Notes under the pieces: model-generated
The model's input: the letters and a program-made list of their open reading frames with translations, nothing else
Databases searched by the model: none
Told to the model about the DNA's origin: nothing
Shown: in pieces, positions 1 to 11,952 of the stretch
Layout: each line of letters begins with the position of its first letter
Numbering within the stretch: the stretch's first letter is position 1
Program-made: the position numbers and the translations under genes
DNA from: Atopsyche davidsoni
Lineage: Eukaryota > Arthropoda > Insecta > Trichoptera > Hydrobiosidae
Length of the DNA stretch: 64,000 bases
Reading direction: 5' to 3'
NCBI GenBank assembly: GCA_022113835.1
Contig: JAILWY010000002.1
Span: forward strand, 10,084,501 to 10,148,500

Positions 1-3000
1 CGGCAATTCTCCATTGCACCGTCATGGCTTGCTATCCTTTTAGTGTTTTCTAGAAATAATAAATTCTAGCGATCCGTCAGAAAATTACTACCGTGCAATT
101 ACTGCACAGTACGTGAAAAAATATTTAGGAAAAAACGAGGTACACAATGACTAAAAATATTAATATGAAATTAAATTAAAACCCATTTGAAATGTAACAA
201 AAAATTAACTCTAGAGATCAGAAGAAGACTCATTTTCTTTTTTATCGTTTTAGCATTGTTTTAATGATTTATATTTGATGAAGTCACTGGATGGCTTCTT
301 GAAGCGTGTAATCGGAACCATAAAGAAGATAAACCAGGGGGTGTAGCTTCAGTCGCTCATATATATAGCACAATTTCGATCGACTAGTTTAGAAAGTTTC
401 CCCAAATTGTGATGACAAACCTTGTATATAACAAGCAAGGTACCAAACCTATATAAAAATAAAAATAAAATTATTTTTATTTTTATTTTAACGAACGATT
501 ATAATAATAACAGCTCAATTATTAACTTTAAATATTTTTTTTTATTTCAATAGCTAAATAGCAATTTTAAAAAAATAATTGAATTTTCATTTCACGCCGC
601 CGAAAGAGCTCGCAAAATAAAGAAATCTCCGCCGTGAAAATCGCGCAAGCCCTAGTAGTTCCGCAAAGCCCATAAAGGGAGAAAATTGTTGCACAAAATG
701 TGAATTTCATCGCGAATGGCTGGCATTTTCCCATTACATGAGCGAAATTGGAATCTCAAGAGACACGCCGCGCCGGGCCACTTCGTCGGATCCTCTCGCT
801 GGTAAATGTCTCCGAACTCGAATGCGACCCGTAGAAATGAGATTTCACATCTCTTCACCAGATTTCGTTTCAAACCCGAACACGCTGCCCTTCATTCATA
901 ACTTACAGAAAAAAGTCGCATCGAAGCATCGTTTGAAATAATAAAAATAAAGGGATAATGTCACGATTGTCCACTTGTTTTATGTTTTTGGCAGGTCTAT
1001 CATTATGTCCATTTGACCACCCCTGTCGTTAGTAGTGTGTTGTCATGAAAGGAGATAAATCTATTTAAAATCAAAAGATTGTGGATACATCAAAAGAATC
1101 GAATATACATGATATTTTATATTAATTTGTAAATACATTGTCAAATATATTTACTTCAAAAAATATTACTTATTGAAAAAGAGGTTTATAAGTATATAAG
1201 AGAATTATCGTTTTTATACGTTTTCAAAGAAAAGTTCTCTCCATAATCCATGCTTTATAAAAATATTTTACCAAAAATCTATATACCAATCAAAAAAATT
1301 TAAATGCAAAATGTTACATACATTCCTTCTTCTTGACAAGAGATTATTTAATTTCTTATAAATTGACTATTAATATGAGAAATGTGTATTTCCAAATTCA
1401 CGGTCTAAGAACCCTATGCACTTAGGAGTCATTTTTTTAAATTGGAATTAAAACAATACATATAAACCTTTTCGAGACTTCATTTTACCCTGAAAGAGAA
1501 CGATTATCAATTAATAAAAAATTGTTCAGTACAATGTTTGATTTTTTTAATATGGTAAAATAAAGTATATTTTTTTCATTGAATACATTTTTATTTTCGC
1601 TCATGTATTTTATGTAGTATTTTATTATTCAAAGCGTTTTTTTTTTTTTTTTAAATATGATAATAAAGTAAATATTGAATAGAAAATTAAATTTCTTGAA
1701 TGTAAGAGTCTACAAAAGAAGAAAGTAATTATTTTCGCCGGCTTCCCGCCGTCAGTGTCCTCCTCCCTCAAGGCCGAGATAATCCTGCGTCCGTCAGGCC
1801 CACCGCACAAATCTCCCCACAAAGGAATCGACAGCACGACAAAAGACCGTGGACATCTCCCTTTATTCCCTGACCGCTAACATAATAACAGCCGTATTTC
1901 TTAGCTCGGAATAAAATTCTCCGAGCGCTGGCAATACTGACTGCGCGAGCTTTAGCACGCCCTGCTTTTGGAAATGTGTCAAACGCCGGGAAATATCTTC
2001 CCAGCAGAAATCTTTGAACTGATCACACGTATTCAATTAATCAAAGTATTTTAAAATTTAAATACAACATAGGTTAGCCGCGTCACAAATGAGATAGGAA
2101 TAGAAAACCAAAACAATTAATATAGAATCCGACAGCTTGTCTTAAGAAAAACCGTAGGAATTGGAAGTAATAAACTTCAGTAAGACTGCCCCAGGATAAA
2201 TATTATAAGCACTCGAGCAAGTGTGACTATTGTTTCAACAAATAATATATATTTTTTAATATAATTCTTATTATTTGCGTGTGTCACGTTGAGGTACAAA
2301 TGTATATGTAAACTTTTATTTCCGTCGGTTCGGGTGTTTTCTCGGCGCCTGCTTTGTCCTGCCCTGGCGCGGGAGCTTCTTAAGGGATTTGCAGGACTTA
2401 GCCGGTCTCCAGACTGATCTGTCGAGGCGCATGTGGCCATTGTTGTCCACATAATACTATATTAGAGTATTTGTCGAACAAAACGATGACTTTGTCGATA
2501 TTTCGGAGCATGCTTCGGACTCATGCCCTGCGGATCTCGCGGCTTAGACAGAATAAGAAGCCAGCGACTTAATACTGTAATACTTATTGAATCTCTGAAT
2601 ATTTTATAAATTATTTATAAATGTGTACGCAAAGCTATTAAAATTGATATATAACTTAGAAAAACGGTTTACAGCTAAAAATCATAATTATTGACGGTTC
2701 ATTGAATATAGTTTACGTTAGCAAATTTTTTATTTCAATTTAGTTTTTATATTTTTTGTCATTTCATGTTTTTATTTAAACAGTATATCAATCATTAAAA
2801 TATGATACAAATGCGTGGTAGATTCAACTTTAAAATAGATTTAGTTTCAATTTGAAATTGTCTCGGTCCATTTACGAAATACCTATTGGAAACCTTTTTA
2901 TGTCAGTAACAACAGAGAGTAAATCTTTTCAAAGAAAAAATACATTCTGGCAACATTGAAAATTTCGGGTTTCGATAATGGCAGGAGTCAGGGGAGGGTC

Positions 3001-6000
3001 CCGCGGGAGCCTCACGTGAGATTGGCACTTAAGAGGTATTCTTGGCCAGGGAAGAACAACCATAAGCCTTCAACTCTTCATCTGCTTTATAGTGAATTAT
3101 ATTCGATGTAGTCATTCTTCGATTAATTTACTTTCAACGTTAATAATCATGAATTTTATTTTCAAGTAATCATTACTAAATATTGAATAAACAAAATATG
3201 TTTATTGCATTAACAAAGCGCTTTGGTTAAATTGATTTACAAACCAAGGTTACCTAAAAAATTAGCTAGAAAACCAAGCTGTGAATCCCATTTGTGTTGA
3301 TAAAAATTTACGATTTTTCTTGTCGTTTCACGTTTGAATCGATAAACCAAAAACATACTGTAGTTTTAAAATAAAATAATTTCCCTACACTTTTTACTTA
3401 AATATAATAGGTATATTCTTGTCTAATGCATGCGATATTTCACTGAGAGGCGAGTATAAGAGACGAAACATTGTGAGATTTATTTAATTCTTAAGGTGAC
3501 TTCCGTGTACAGAAAAAAATAATTGTCGATTAAGACAGAAAAATTTAACTAATTATTTATTTTAGAAAAAATTTAGAATGCGAATCTAGTAATTAAAAAA
3601 ATTGTATCTAAAATCATCTCGATGGTTGACGAAACCCACCATTTTCTCGAGATTCAATTCAAGTATTTGAAGACAAAGAGACGGTATTTTGTGGTCCTAA
3701 ATAAATAATGTCGCATTTTCTGGCAAGAATATTCGTGCGCCTCGCATTATGTTACATTAGAGGAGTCATCCATGTTTCATGACATGAGCCCATAATCCTC
3801 GGAGCCATCAAAAATTCGACATTGTAACTGAAAATTTCGGCAAAAGCTCTGGCAACAGAATGCCGATGGCGAATCGGGTATTTACAATCCGTTGATCAAT
3901 AATTCATCCATTCATTATTCATAACTAGCTGTTAGAATCCCCTGTAGTTAATAATACAAGCCGTCAATATTTGATCTCCCGTTTCGGACAAATGTTGAAA
4001 TATTTCGTCTATATTATGTCTGAAAAAACTATTGAACGGATCTACTATTTTATTAAACACGAAAAATATGTTTTGAATTAATATGAACTTTGAATTAATT
4101 GTAACTGTAGATAATATTTTTTTCAAATAGTTCAATTGAAAATACCGATAATTTTAATGTGTTTTTTTTCACGAAAAGTCATGTTTTTAATTTGTCAATT
4201 TAAAAATAAATTTAAGGTATTTGTTGCCATTTGTTATTTACTTAGCTTGCAGGCTCATAGGCTAGAATTTACCTAAAGTTCAGCTGTTCTATTCCACTGA
4301 TGAGTAAAACCCAAATTTGTAGAATTAAATCAACGTAATTTAGATTTTTTGTTTTAGTGTATCCGCATTAAAATATAATTTATTTTCTGACTGTGTGTGA
4401 TGATGATTATTTTTATATAAAAAATGCGTTAAAATTATTCACGAGTTTGATGAAAACACACACATGTGAACCGAAAACAGTTCGCTTATCATCCTTCAGT
4501 TCTGCAACACCGTGAACAATGCGAAATATTCCAATGCTCTAAAATGTATTATCGGGCTATGAGCGCAGCCTTTGTCCATTATATTGGCAATAATTACGGA
4601 ATGCACTTAATAAGTTGGCGGCACTGGACCATAGCCTCGCCGAGGCCATTATTGGACGAAGGGACGCCGGCGCCTGCAATATTCATATCGAGATATTATA
4701 TATGCTGCGGGCATTTTGTGGGAGCGTGGCCATTTTGCGTGGTATTTGCGTATCAAATATTTTAATTTATTGCTTATTAAAGCTGAATTATTTTGTTATT
4801 AAAAATATTTTGGTCATCGCATCATCGGAGCTATTTTTAGGTGGGATATAAAATATTTGACAAATGTACAGTAAAGAAAATATATAAGCCAACAAAGCCA
4901 CGTGTTACGAGTATATTGATATTTGTGACTAATTTTATATATTGATACAATTTTTATTTATGCATTATGTGCATGGCTGCCATTCTGTACCCTGAGGATG
5001 TGTAAAGGATCGGTAATGGAGTAGTGGACTTGGAATGATTGTGGAGGGGTGTGCTCTGGAAACATTTTGTCGAAGTGGGAGGGCTTCTGCTATTGTTTCT
5101 GAAAAGAGTATATAATAATGCTATTGGGTAGTAGCAATACGCAGACTTTTCCTTTTGATATAAAACTGCGGCGTAGAAGGACCCACTACACTATTTTTCC
5201 TTTAGAAAACCATGAACACTGACTCAGCATGAGTATTGGTATGCTCAGTGAAGTGCTAAAGAAAAAGATTGAATTAAATTATTTTTTTAATACAATGTCT
5301 CTTTGTATAAATGCGTGTTTATTTTTGCAGCAGCGTTTATGAAGAAGGTATTTTGTTATTTCAATTTAATTATTATGTTCACATCCCCCTCCCTAGTCCC
5401 GACCCCGGGTGCCGTAATGGCCACTTTAGCCGGGAATCTGGGAGCAATTCAGAGGAGGAACTTCTGAGGGAAGGGACCAGGCTATGTGACACATTAATAC
5501 ACGGGGGCGGTGATAACATGTCTGCAAGTTTATTAATATCATTTTTTATGTTCCACGGAGACTTGCTGAGTTACGTCATCATCCACAGCTCCCCTTTATA
5601 ATAGAATTTAAGTTGTGCTTTCTTTCGTATCAATTACACTGATATTTTGAGAAAATAAAACAGGTAAATTTTGTGTTATTTTATTTTCACAGCATGAATA
5701 AAAAATATTAATAATTTAATTTTTTTTTTTGTAATGAAAAAATTGATACGTGTCACGTTTTTTATAAATATATTTTTTTAAATATTATCAAGAAAGTATT
5801 TGATGGAATTCTATACACAATATTATTTTTAATGATTTTCAACATTTTCCTAGGTTAGCATTTTCAAGCAATTGCTTAAAAATGCCAACCTGGGCAGCAT
5901 TGAAGAAAACCTGTTACGTTACCTAAATATTCAAATAGGGGTGTTTTTTTTTTGTGTCTGATATAATGTAGTAGATTTTATTTTTTGTTACATATTTAAA

Positions 6001-6334
6001 GTAGTCTCTAAACGCAGCCCTCCGCTTTGTTTCAGTCGTTTCTTGTTGATAATGGTCGGTGTCTCGGCAGCGCTTGTTGGCTGAGGCGTGAATATAACGA
6101 GGGTCAGCCAACCTCTAACGAGAGTCCTGACCGCATCATCAAAGGAACCGTCCCGTGAGGTATGTCTCGTCTAAACTTGTATTTTCAAACAAATCGTCTC
6201 TCCACTCGTATATATTTATAGAAACGTGTGCATAATAACGCCACTTAAAGAAAAAAACAAGTAATTTACCTGTTTTTAGTACTTTAAGAAGTCTTCTAAA
6301 TTCTCCGAAAGAGAACTCCTGAAGCGATGGTTAA
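1..6334. other. Gene-free left flank
   Basis: No open frame here has family similarity that I recognise, and none is supported by splice signals. The stretch is mostly AT-rich, with more complex GC-richer blocks near 600-900, 1730-2000, 2320-2560, 2980-3060, 3600-3900 and 4480-4740. These could be regulatory DNA of a gene outside the window, but that is inference. A perfect 10-bp palindrome containing an extended E-box (CTCACGTGAG) lies at 3011-3020. A homopolymer T run lies near 1640-1652. A fragment of a dispersed repeat is annotated separately at 5190-5262. Confidence 0.6.
5190..5262 (+). repeat. Fragment of dispersed LINE-tail-like repeat
   Basis: This stretch shares a block with the arms of the foldback at 9341-9523: both read roughly TTAGAAAACCATGAACACTG, then a CAGCATGAGTAT block, then ATGCTCAGTGAA. 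The downstream half of the unit (a GAAATAGTC block, then a GAAGAAGAA-type tail) also appears at 6500-6550 next to a LINE-like coding remnant. I infer one repeat family, probably the 3' end of a LINE. No intact open frame is present. Confidence 0.5.
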
Positions 6335-6550
6335 AGTGCGTAAGGTTTAATATTTTGGCCACATTTTTCGATACAGTAAATAAAGCATCCTACAGCTGTC
6401 GGAAAGGAAAAATAGAAGGGACATTGGAAGTAGAATATATAAGTGGATCTCGAATTTACGCCCGTGGCTGAAAGTCGGAACTGGCCCAAGATACGAATTC
6501 GATGAAATAGTCACCAACCTCCTATGAAGAGAGGCACCAGAAGAAGAAAA
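6335..6550 (+). pseudogene. Degraded LINE ORF2 C-terminal remnant
   Basis: Read on the plus strand, with in-frame stops, the region gives fragments such as GHIFRYSK, then LQLSERKNRRDIGSR, then KWISNLRPW. These resemble the C-terminal tail of non-LTR retrotransposon reverse transcriptases (a GH-x-R-x-S-K segment, then a K-x-x-x-x-R-R-x-x-G-R segment, then a W-x-x-N-L-R-x-W segment). It ends in a GAAGAAGAA-type tail that matches the other copies of the repeat in this window. It is short and broken by stops, so it is a fossil. The clade is not determined. Confidence 0.5.
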
Positions 6551-6782
6551 CGTGATTTAAGCTTACACGTGATTTACCTTACAGTTAGTGTTTTATACAC
6601 TAAGATCATTCTTTTGATCAATTTGTTTGGACTTCAAGGAGGATTGACCTGATACATTTTAAACAATAGTTTTAGATATTTTTAATCTGACTTGTTCCAC
6701 CAACTTATACTATTGGCATTTTCAAAACAATTTTTTATATATATATATAAATATTAAGCTTGTATTTATGAAGTTATTCCTG

Positions 6783-9207
6783 TTACTTTTCCAAATCGTA
6801 GTGCTTCTCAAAATGATAGTCATCAAGTATTCGATAGTTGTAGTTCCGGTAGGTGTAGAGGTTTTTCGTTGAAGCCTTGTTTGAGAGCCTAATGGCGCCG
6901 AACACGGGCGGCACCCCGATCACTCCTGACTCCTTCTCAATATCCCGGAAATAGGTATCCTGAAAATATAATACAAACTGCGTTAAACGTTTCATATAAT
7001 GACTAGACAAATCAACAAATAGATTTTTTGTTTTACTCCACAAATAGGAAAATAAAGCAGAAAATTTATATGCAGTTTCCAAAAACTTTCCCCGTGATTT
7101 CAATTCAAACAGAGTTTTTCTTCACGAACCTCAATATTTTCTAATATGTGGGTGTATTGTTTTTTCGGGCCTAGGGTCTTTCTGCTTTCATACTCATTGT
7201 CCACAAACTCTACCATGGCATCGGGCGAGGGAACGGGAAAATCTCTCTTCATTATGAGGATCGAATATTTAACCTAGAAACAGAAACCATAAAACAACAT
7301 CATATTTATGTGAATGGGTTTTTCAAGTAAGGCACCCTGTTTTCCATTGTTTTCAAAGCTTTAAAGGCTGAATTAAGAGTCGGTGGTCAGGTCGTGGCAC
7401 TGTCCACTTACCTGCATGTCCATCAAAGGTACCGGGCAACAGATTTGTGGGACACCTATGAAGAACATGCTGGGCTTCCTGGCATTGACAATGTGACGGT
7501 ACAGTGGATACATGTAAGTGCGAAGGACTTCCACGCCGCAGCTCGGGTCCAAGAACGGACAGGAGTACCTGTATCCTAAAATTTTATTTTCGTTTAATTA
7601 GTACACCAATATTCAATAGTCAACTCCAAAAAATAACAGCTCCATGGAATAAAAAAAAATATCAAATGTCAACTTTATCTATTTCTATTTATAGTTTAGT
7701 TCTGTTTTGTTGATTCTCTACTCTCAATATATAATAGATTATCATGATTACCAGTGCAGTAGATGATATTATCGATCGTCTCTTCGGTTCCGTCTATGAA
7801 GACGACCGAACCCTTTTTGAGCTGTAGGACGTCTGGCTTCTGGTGGAAGTTCTCCGGGTACGGACTCTCCAGTGGCTTTGACATGTGGTGGCTGACAAAT
7901 ATGGAGTCGCAGTGCTTTACCACGTCTATAGAAATGTCTAATCCTGATGCACCAGCTCCAACCAAGAGTACTCTTTTATCTTTGTATACTTCCGGCCTTC
8001 TGTAGTCGTGACTGTGAATCTGTTTTCCTAAAAAGTAAATAACGTTCATTCCTTGTATGTGACGGCAAGCCCCAGCTTCCCATGAAAAAATTGTAAAATA
8101 ACTAGGGTAAAATTAATATCTTGTTTAGTCGTCAGTCGTCAATAGATAAGCGGCCAGATAACACGTATTTTGAGCTATTTACTTACAACCCTCTCGAAGT
8201 TTTGAGGACCAGTACATTCCTACTGTATTTATTACCTTTAAAAAGACTTCTCCCTTTGAAATCGGGTATGAAAGGACGGCTGTAATGTCCATTGCAAATG
8301 AAGATCCAGTCATAATGAGCAGAACTAGTGGAGAAGTTCTTCAAATCCTTGGATGTGACTTCCCAGCCACCTTGCTGTCCAGCTGATATATTTGTCACCA
8401 TGTTGGAAAACTGAAAAAGTAAAATCGTTTATCTCATGCAAGTTTAAAAAATAGAGGCGAAAGACAAAAAAAACATATTTGAAAAAAACTCATTTAATAA
8501 AATAAATATACCTTAATGTGTTGCAAAACATTGAAATGCTCAGCATAGCCTTGAATATATTTGAGAAACTCTTCATTCGTCATAAAAGTCTGGTAACAAT
8601 CAGGAACTGGATAATCAGGAAAAGACATTGTCTGTTTGGGCAGATTGGCTCTGAAATAAAAATAAAATATAATCACAGCACCGCACACTAAGGATTAGTT
8701 TCAGATTTCAATGGATTGTCTTTTTTTATTAATTTTAAAACAATGATTCGGCTTCTTGGGTGTTGAGCTGCTTGCAGTTTTTTGTCTTCCGACCTTTCAG
8801 TCCCCGTGCTGGGATCATCTCAGACACCCATGAAACTAAATCATGTTTTTCAATAATAATTGTCGTTTTTTTTATAATTAACGTTATTTATTTTCGTTCT
8901 TATTACGAGTACCAAAATAATTTTAAAATAATTCAAATGTATTGTTTTATATGAAAACGTGATAGCAGTGAATTCTATAGCAAATTTTAGAGTGTACACA
9001 CCTCAGGTTCTTGTACATGGCGGTGCCCAGCGACACCCCTTCCTCGTTCTCCCCGGTGGCTTCACTGTAGAGCCAGGTGCCCCCAGCAGCCTCCTTCATC
9101 TCGTAGGCCTCCACCTCAGCCTCGGGGAAGTCCTCCTTCAGGTGGCGCAGGGCACACAACCCCGCCACCCCCGCCCCCACCACACACACGCGCACAGGGC
9201 TGGACAT
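6783..9207 (-). CDS. FMO: Flavin-containing monooxygenase, copy A
   Basis: FAD- and NADPH-dependent monooxygenase that oxygenates soft nucleophiles (N, S). The insect branch includes enzymes that N-oxidise plant alkaloids; the substrate here is unknown. Exons on the minus strand: 9207-9002, 8650-8512, 8410-8236, 8027-7752, 7575-7412, 7273-7130, 6959-6783; 426 aa, normal for insect FMOs. Visible motifs: FAD-binding GAGVAG at residues 11-16; FMO signature F-x-G-x-x-x-H-x-x-x-Y at about 172-182; NADPH-binding GAGASG at 197-202; a CTGY segment at the exon 4/5 join. No signal peptide is seen: the chain starts MSSPVRVCVVGAG, straight into the first Rossmann strand, so a cytosolic or membrane-attached enzyme is likely. 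The start is the ATG just before that strand, although an in-frame upstream ATG exists. Last gene of a three-gene tandem array and closest to copy B. Coding sequence is GC-rich compared with its introns. Confidence 0.95.
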
Positions 9208-9340
9208 GGCTCTGTTAACCTGCCCTGATATTAAACTATAACAAACCAGAGTCTTTGGGTCCTTATTATAGTCTCTGAAAATCACATATTAACTAGAATA
9301 TTTTTCCTCTTTTGCACCCTTGTAAACATCCAATATTTAC

Positions 9341-9523
9341 CCTAAGAAAACCATGAAAATCAATAGAGATATGCTCAGTGAGATAGTCACCTACTTCTTC
9401 TGATGAAAATGAAGAAGCAAGCAATTTTATTCTTCTTCATCAATTGCGTCTCCTCAGAGGAGGCTGGCGACTATTTCACTGAGCATATACTCATGCTGAA
9501 TCAGTGTTCGTGGTTTTCTAAGG
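9341..9523. repeat. Foldback made of two facing copies of a LINE-tail-like repeat
   Basis: The left arm begins CCTAAGAAAACCATGA and runs through ATGCTCAGTGAGATAGTCAC. The right arm, read on the minus strand, begins CCTTAGAAAACCACGAACAC and runs through ATGCTCAGTGAAATAGTCGC. The left arm lacks about 18 bp that the right arm keeps. The centre contains complementary GAAGAAG and CTTCTTC tracts. The same unit occurs at 5190-5262 and in part at 6500-6550. It lies 134 bp upstream of the copy A start codon. I see no clear target-site duplication, so two inverted insertions or a rearrangement are both possible. Confidence 0.6.
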
Positions 9524-11754
9524 GAAAAATAGTGTCCAAGGTCTCCGGTTCCATCTTCTAAACAATTTTATTCACTAAATAATAATAAACGTACTAAATC
9601 ACGAAAAAATATTTTTATGAAAAATTTGCTTAGAAACGCTTTGTATTTTTGAATAGATTTAAATATATATTATAGGATAAGCAATGCTTTTTTGCTTGTA
9701 TAGACTACACGCCACTGATATTTCAGACAATGTGAACGAAAAATATACTTAATAACTGTATTATATGTGAATCGGAGCCCGCAAGCGGATTTAAAGGAAA
9801 CTGACCCTATGTCTAGCTTACAAAGTCATTTTTTATGCTAAGAGACTTACTAAATATTAAAACAAAAAATTAATATTCATAAGACCAAAAGGTTAAAATC
9901 ACTTTTATTAGTGAACGCTTTTGTCTTACAAAGACTTCTTTAGTCTGAAGACACTTTTGAAAGTTTAAAGCGGTCGCATGCAAAAATTAACGTAATCTTA
10001 TAATCATTTAGCTGTTTAGATTAAAACTATATTGGAATTATTATTTTTATTTTATTTTTTGAACAGGGAGACAGTGTATATTTTTATAGCATTTGTACAA
10101 CATACATTTCTCTGTCCAGATAGTTCAGACTCTAAACTTAGATTACACTGTCTTAATCAACCTAATCTATAATAAACTGGATAAATTACAATTGGTCGAT
10201 AATAAAGCACACTATACACCCTGCAGAAATTATTTTGTTAGTAGGGTGCTTTGGCGAGTTACCGTTCGTTTGTCGGTTGTGTCGCTGCGTGTGTAGCCAG
10301 CTTGGAAAATATTTCAGGTTGTTTTCAGCTTCACTCTTAATCGATAACAAATATACCACTCTCAAATGCCACAACCAAACTGGGATTTAACTGTTATTCA
10401 GGTTATTATATACAATCAAATCTATTTTTTTAATATCTCTGCGGTCAATCTTGTGCAAACAGTTACTCAAACCGATCAAAACAAAAAAAAAATCGAATAA
10501 ACTTGCGATATAGCAAGACCGCAAAAAAATCAGCTCCGAAAATTAACAAAATCTTCACAAATAACAAAATATACGTGCGTATCAATATTGTATAGGTCAG
10601 TGTTTTTCAACCTGTGGGTCGATGCCTTACTCGGGGTGTCTCCGGTAAAAGAAAATTACTATTGTTTTGTAGGTCTATAAAGTCAGTTTTACTGATAACT
10701 TATTTCGTATATTTTTATCATTATTGTCACTACAATAAAGTCGCCACAAGTGAAACGACGACAAAAATTCTCGAAGAATTTCTTCGCTCTGGAATTCGAA
10801 ATAACACCTCCATGTCCGTCACGGCCAGGTGTTGTATTTAATTTAGAGAGAATTTAAATCGTTATATGCAACTGTTGGTACCTATCGATATGTGTATTTT
10901 ATATATATACGAAAAAGAAATTAAATACTTCCATTTCATTACCACGTCTTGCCTTTCAATGGGCTTTCGTGCTTTGTATGCGATTTCAATTATAAAAAAA
11001 TAATAATATTTTATCTTTATACAGCAAATATCGGCTTAATTTAAAAACATCATGTAGGTCTACATCATGGGATAGGTATTCAATAAAGTTCTCGCTAATT
11101 TTAATGATTTATTTTTCCAAATTTGTTAGTACTAAAAAACAATGAAACTTTCGTATTCATGTGCACAATTTTATCTAAATTATTTTACATTGCAGATTTT
11201 GAAGACTATTGTTAATTAATATACATATTTTATACGTTTTTTAAACTTAATTGCTTTTACTGTTTTTAAAAAAAAAATACATGACCTTTCGCAATTATTT
11301 GTGAACACCAATTTTATTACGTAAAAATGTGCGGCTGTTTATAATATTATAATAGTTGTTTCAAAATGAAATTAAAATTATGATAACAATATTTAACTTT
11401 TAACAATATTTTGTTATAATTCAGTAATATTATTAATATTTGATTTATCCCTTTTTATCTATAAAAGACGGGAAAAATCATGAAAAAATCTCATCTGCGT
11501 CTAAAAAATACCTTTTCAGCGTTTTTCTCTTTGTTTCGTGTAAAAATCAATTGCCATAGAAATTAAATAATTTTTGCTGCTAACTTATTTCGTATATTTT
11601 TATCATATCTGTAGACTCTTTCATGTATCCATATTTTTTAACAAATCATCGCTTTTCTGCTTTTCTATATTAATATTAGTGGATGCCATCGTCCTTGATT
11701 ATTTCAAGACACACTCTTGTAGAACGTAAAATGTTTTTTAGGCATGCTCTAGCA
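9524..11754. other. Intergenic DNA between FMO copies A and B
   Basis: AT-rich with no recognisable gene. Two things stand out. One is a hAT-type terminal sequence beginning CAGTGTTTTTCAACCTGTGG near 10603. The other is a 26-bp direct repeat (TAACTTATTTCGTATATTTT...) at about 10695-10720 and 11581-11606. The rest is low-complexity A/T sequence with short open frames that look like noise. Confidence 0.55.
10603..10626 (+). mobile_element. Solitary hAT-like terminal sequence
   Basis: CAGTGTTTTTCAACCTGTGG closely matches the common hAT terminal pattern (CAG-x-G-x-x-x-x-x-CAA-C-C). I could not find a matching inverted end with an 8-bp target duplication downstream, so this is either one end of a decayed element or a chance match. 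Confidence 0.35.
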
Positions 11755-11928
11755 AAATGGTACGCAACCCTTGACTTGGGCCGATTTAGAATTTTAAATT
11801 TTGAGGTAAGCCACGTATACATATTTTTTTATTTTAATATATCAACGGGATATTGTTTTTAGATTCATGCTGGAATTGATAAGATGAGCCACATCAAAGG
11901 CTCACGAGCTTCGAATTGGGCACCACTG
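11755..11928. mobile_element. Short hAT-like MITE, 174 bp
   Basis: The right end, read inwards on the minus strand, starts CAGTGGTGCCCAATTC, a typical hAT terminus. The left end AAATGGTACGCAACC is a decayed counterpart, matching 9 of the first 13 positions. The flanks are CTCTAGCA (11747-11754) and CTCTAGCG (11929-11936), an 8-bp target duplication with one mismatch, as hAT insertion predicts. No coding capacity. Its right end is 24 bp from the last base of the FMO copy B stop codon, so it would fall in or at the end of that gene's 3' UTR. Confidence 0.55.
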
Positions 11929-11952
11929 CTCTAGCGTAAGGGTTGCGTTTCT

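Noticed and set aside
4466..4765. 99-codon open frame in the left flank
   Set aside because: No family resemblance, no splice context and biased composition.
5311..5601. 96-codon open frame in the left flank
   Set aside because: No recognisable domain; flanked by AT-rich noise and close to a repeat fragment.
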